Shown piece after piece: positions 61,599-64,000 of a stretch of DNA of 64,000 bases. Source of the stretch: Flavobacterium aquidurense (GTDB lineage Bacteria > Bacteroidota > Bacteroidia > Flavobacteriales > Flavobacteriaceae); assembly GCA_900107365.1 (NCBI GenBank), contig FNPS01000002.1, positions 186,001 to 250,000 on the forward strand, written 5' to 3'. Below the pieces are notes generated by a model. The model searched no databases, was not told the origin of the DNA, and saw nothing but the letters and a program-made list of their open reading frames with translations. Both the position numbers and the translations under genes were made by a program. Positions within the stretch are counted from its first letter, which is position 1. Every line of letters begins with the position of its first letter.

Positions 61599-61629
61599 CT
61601 TCACAGGTTTTGGTAAAAAAATTAAGGAC

Positions 61630-61661
61630 ACAAAAAAAGCCTTGAATTTCTTCAAGGCTTT
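61630..61661 (-). terminator. Rho-independent terminator after tRNA-His
   Basis: Stem AAAGCCTTGAA / TTCAAGGCTTT; on the minus strand it runs into T7. Placed 10 bp after the tRNA 3' end. Confidence 0.88.
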
Positions 61662-61670
61662 AAATTTCTG

Positions 61671-61745
61671 GGTGGCTGACCGGGTTCGAACCGGCGACCC
61701 TCGGCACCACAAACCAATACTCTAACCAGCTGAGCTACAACCACC
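61671..61745 (-). tRNA. tRNA-His (anticodon GTG)
   Basis: Minus strand. Acceptor GTGGTTG / CAGCCAC, D arm GCTC...GAGT, anticodon stem TTGGT / GCCGA with loop TTGTGGT (anticodon GTG), T arm GCCGG-TTCGAAC-CCGGT. A G at position -1 faces C73, the hallmark of bacterial tRNA-His. No CCA is encoded. Confidence 0.96.
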
Positions 61746-61820
61746 ATTTTTCTTTGCGGTTGCAAATATACAACAAAGGTTTACTTCTACAAAGAAAAAA
61801 TTAAAAAAAAATTCATCTTT

Positions 61821-62537
61821 TTAAATCAAATTTTCTAAGCTATTGACTGCCAAACATCTTTCAACCGTAAAACCTTCAGCAAAATCTTTCCCAACAAGTC
61901 TTCCTAAGTCCTTCGCACGGTAATTTAAGCTTTCAAAAAAGTTTTTACTTGTAATTGGTGTTGCAGGTTCATTAGAATTTGGATCATAAAATTGTGTTTT
62001 ATAAGCTGCAATTGCTTCTACTTTTTTATCCTCAAAGCCTGTAATGTCTACAACAAAATCTGGTTCGATGTTTTTCCACTGAATATAATGATAAACCACT
62101 TTCGGCCTCCAGGCTTCTTGTTTTTCACCATCAACAACAGTTTCTATTTTCATCAATCCGGATAAAAAACAAGCGTCAGAAACTAATTTGCTTCCTTTTC
62201 CGTGATCGATATGGCGATCCTCAATTGCATTACACAATACAATCTCCGGTTTATATTTTCGGATCATCTTAATAACTTCCAACTGGTGCTTTTCATCATT
62301 AACGAAAAAACCATCACGCATGGCCAAATTTTCACGAACCAAAACCCCTAATATTTTTGCGGCGGCTTTCGCTTCTTCATCTCTGGTTTCTGCTGTTCCT
62401 CTGGTACCCAACTCTCCTCGGGTTAAATCTACAATTCCCACTTTTTTTCCCAGTGAAACTTCTTTTAAAATGGTTCCGGCACAACCCAATTCTACATCGT
62501 CAGGGTGTGCTCCAAAGGCTAGTATATCTAATTTCAT
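61821..62537 (-). CDS. bshB1: Bacillithiol biosynthesis deacetylase BshB1
   Basis: 238 residues. Zinc motif HPDD at 11-14 in AFGAHPDDVELGCAGT; DLTRGELGTRG and IEDRHIDHGKGSKLVSDAC follow, with the HxDH ligand region. This distinguishes BshB1 from other LmbE-type deacetylases. Family knowledge: removes acetyl from GlcNAc-malate in bacillithiol synthesis; Flavobacteriia are known to carry Bsh genes. A repeat hairpin separates it from menF upstream. Confidence 0.93.
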   Translation of the reverse strand: MKLDILAFGAHPDDVELGCAGTILKEVSLGKKVGIVDLTRGELGTRGTAETRDEEAKAAAKILGVLVRENLAMRDGFFVNDEKHQLEVIKMIRKYKPEIVLCNAIEDRHIDHGKGSKLVSDACFLSGLMKIETVVDGEKQEAWRPKVVYHYIQWKNIEPDFVVDITGFEDKKVEAIAAYKTQFYDPNSNEPATPITSKNFFESLNYRAKDLGRLVGKDFAEGFTVERCLAVNSLENLI

Positions 62538-62544
62538 TTTTTTT

Positions 62545-62611
62545 GTTTCAAGTTTCAGGTTTCAAGTTTCAGGTTTTACGTTCCAACAAATTGAAACCTG
62601 AAACTTGAAAC
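62545..62611. repeat. Hairpin of 'gtttcaagtttcagg' repeats
   Basis: The left arm at 62545-62565 is exactly complementary to the right arm at 62591-62611 (21 bp), with a 25-bp centre. Same unit family as 44599 and 41471. It lies directly between the menF stop and the bshB1 start. Confidence 0.9.
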
Positions 62612-62614
62612 TTT

Positions 62615-63697
62615 TTAACAATTATTATTCTTTTTTATATTCAAAACTCTTTTCATTGTCATGGATTTATTAACGCTTTCCTCCCATTCTTTTTCAGGAA
62701 TACTTTCTTTTGTAATACCGCATCCCATGTACAAAATGGCTTTATTGTCCTTAATTTGCATGCTGCGTAAATTTACAAACAAATCAGAACTTACTGCTTT
62801 GTGGGCAAAACTACTATTCAATTCGCCCAGAAAGCCTGTATAAAAAGTTCTGTCGTAATTTTCATTCTCAAGGATAAATGCTTTTGCTTTTTTCTTTGGC
62901 AATCCACAAACGGCTGGCGTTGGATGCAACGTATCAATAACTTCTTTTAAAGTAGAATTCTCCTTTAAAACTCCTGAAATATCAGTTTTAATATGCCAGA
63001 TCGATCCCGCTTTGATGCTGTACGGTTTTGTTACATTTACAGAAGAGGCCACTTCGCGCAATCTTTTTATAATAAAATCGGTTACGTATTGCTGTTCGTC
63101 TTTTTCTTTTTGCTGCCAGGAAATCTCTTCTTCTGCGTTAGCTTTTTGTGTTCCGGCCAATGCTGTTGTTTCAAAAACACTTTCGCTTGCTTTTAATAAT
63201 TGTTCCGGAGTTGCTCCAATCCAGAATCCAATTTCAGGATGCGAAAAGCAATACGTAAAAGTCGATGGATATAAATGAATTAAACGTTTGAATGTGATAA
63301 TAAAATCAAAATCGTTCAACTCAATACTTTCGCTTCTTGACAAAACTACTTTTTTGAATTCTTCATTCGTAATCGCCTGAATTCCCTTTTCGACTAAAGC
63401 TTCATATTGCATTTTTGTTTCTGAATCGAAAGTCGGGTCTTCAATATCATTAAAATCAAAATTACCGGTAGTTTGTTCTGCACTTATAATTTTCGATTCA
63501 TTCTCCGGAATCAATATGAGCTGTTTTTCATCAAAAGAAGCAAAAACAAAACCTTTTTCACTATAATCTGTGACTTTATACACGGTGTTATCCTGCTGCA
63601 AAAGAGCAAAAACACTTGACGAATTAGGTTTAGAATAAATTACAAAAGGCAATTTTTGCTCCTGATGTTTTCTTATAGTAGAGAAAAAGTCGTTCAT
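62615..63697 (-). CDS. menF: Isochorismate synthase (chorismate-binding family)
   Basis: 360 residues. The chorismate-binding core (about 100-350) has EEFKKVVLSRSESIELND, HPEIGFWIGATPEQLLK, FETTALAGT, HPTPAVCGLPKKKA and the final GxxY/F-TGFLGELN and YMGCGITKES. The PAVCGLP motif points to isochorismate rather than anthranilate synthase. Family knowledge: first step from chorismate to menaquinone. The next gene upstream on the same strand is a hotdog thioesterase, 4 bp away, consistent with a menaquinone pair. Confidence 0.92.
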   Translation of the reverse strand: MNDFFSTIRKHQEQKLPFVIYSKPNSSSVFALLQQDNTVYKVTDYSEKGFVFASFDEKQLILIPENESKIISAEQTTGNFDFNDIEDPTFDSETKMQYEALVEKGIQAITNEEFKKVVLSRSESIELNDFDFIITFKRLIHLYPSTFTYCFSHPEIGFWIGATPEQLLKASESVFETTALAGTQKANAEEEISWQQKEKDEQQYVTDFIIKRLREVASSVNVTKPYSIKAGSIWHIKTDISGVLKENSTLKEVIDTLHPTPAVCGLPKKKAKAFILENENYDRTFYTGFLGELNSSFAHKAVSSDLFVNLRSMQIKDNKAILYMGCGITKESIPEKEWEESVNKSMTMKRVLNIKKNNNC

Positions 63698-63701
63698 ATT
63701 T

Positions 63702-64000
63702 TTATTCGGTTTTCTTTTTATCCAAAACCATATTGGTTAGTTTGCAAAGCGAAATTAGATTTCCCGCTTCATCTGTAATTTTAATTTCCCAAAGATGGAT
63801 ACTTCTTCCTTTATGAATGATTCGGGCAGTTCCAAAAACCCAACCTTCACGAATACTTTTTAAGTGATTGGCCGAAATTTCGATGCCGCGAACTTCTTGT
63901 TCTCTGGGATCGATAAAGAAGAATGATGCTGCACTTCCTACACTTTCTGCCAAAGCAACTGAAGCTCCGCCGTGCAACAAGCCCATTGGCTGATGAACGC
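63702..64000 (-). CDS. PaaI/MenI-type hotdog-fold thioesterase, N-terminus beyond the window
   Basis: The frame is open to the last base of the window, so the start lies outside; about 99 residues are visible. VHQPMGLLHGGASVALAES is the PaaI/YbdB hotdog signature with the catalytic Glu-containing helix, and GWVFGTARIIHKGRSIHLWEI is the central strand pair. Placement 4 bp before menF suggests 1,4-dihydroxy-2-naphthoyl-CoA hydrolysis (MenI), but PaaI-type activity is equally possible from sequence alone. Confidence 0.85.
   Translation of the reverse strand, partial: VHQPMGLLHGGASVALAESVGSAASFFFIDPREQEVRGIEISANHLKSIREGWVFGTARIIHKGRSIHLWEIKITDEAGNLISLCKLTNMVLDKKKTE

Overview
The window reads as chromosomal DNA of a Flavobacterium-like member of the Bacteroidota. 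The signs are low GC, a SusC/SusD pair, a Rho factor with a long Asn-rich insert, candidate promoters of the flavobacterial TTG / TAnnTTTG type, many secreted proteins and lipoproteins, bacillithiol (bshB1) and menaquinone (menF) genes, and Bacteroidota-typical families (DUF3667, DUF4293, DUF4919). No phage, plasmid, insertion sequence, CRISPR array or recognised defence island is visible. All functional calls come from reading the protein and DNA sequence; no database search was run.

Layout. 1-2000 is the 3' end of a SusC/SusD nutrient-uptake locus. 2070-7800 holds a DUF1810 gene and an amino-acid cluster: ornithine aminotransferase (minus strand), divergent from an Lrp/AsnC regulator followed by a secreted cyanophycinase-like peptidase and a secreted penicillin-acylase-type Ntn hydrolase. 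7880-25900 is mostly housekeeping and cell-envelope genes: a dienelactone hydrolase, a DUF3667 membrane protein, an M28 peptidase, rho, DUF4293, a LuxR-type two-component pair, a phosphoesterase, a large flotillin/SPFH protein, truA, an ABC exporter, an HNH/HTH protein, lpdA, a TPM protein, an arginase-fold protein and a lipoprotein carbonic anhydrase.

26200-47000 is an accessory-looking run of small, mostly plus-strand genes: three DUF1801 proteins, two SRPBCC proteins, two NTF2-like proteins, an NmrA-type oxidoreductase with an AraC regulator, a GNAT, a LOG-type phosphoribohydrolase, a 2H phosphoesterase, an atypical serine hydrolase, lipocalin-like lipoproteins, an SMI1/KNR4 protein and a frameshifted membrane-protein gene. 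47000-64000 returns to core genes: a cation:proton antiporter, L-serine dehydratase, panB, an RluA-type pseudouridine synthase, an aldehyde dehydrogenase, a 1227-residue hybrid histidine kinase, a zinc metallopeptidase, tRNA-His, bshB1, menF and a hotdog thioesterase that runs off the end.

The most unusual content is between the genes. Many spacers carry short degenerate tandem repeats (7-11 bp units), often arranged as the two arms of a hairpin. Several different unit sequences share this architecture. The extreme case is an array of about ten copies of a roughly 164-bp unit (59975-61598), which shows signs of recent unit and dimer duplication. Three copies of a structured element that may be the flavobacterial flavo-1 RNA and several MITE-like palindromes add to this. 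I found no single convincing new enzymatic system. The repeat architecture, the four-module flotillin, the SxxR serine hydrolase and the cyanophycinase/acylase/ornithine cluster are the leads I would follow.
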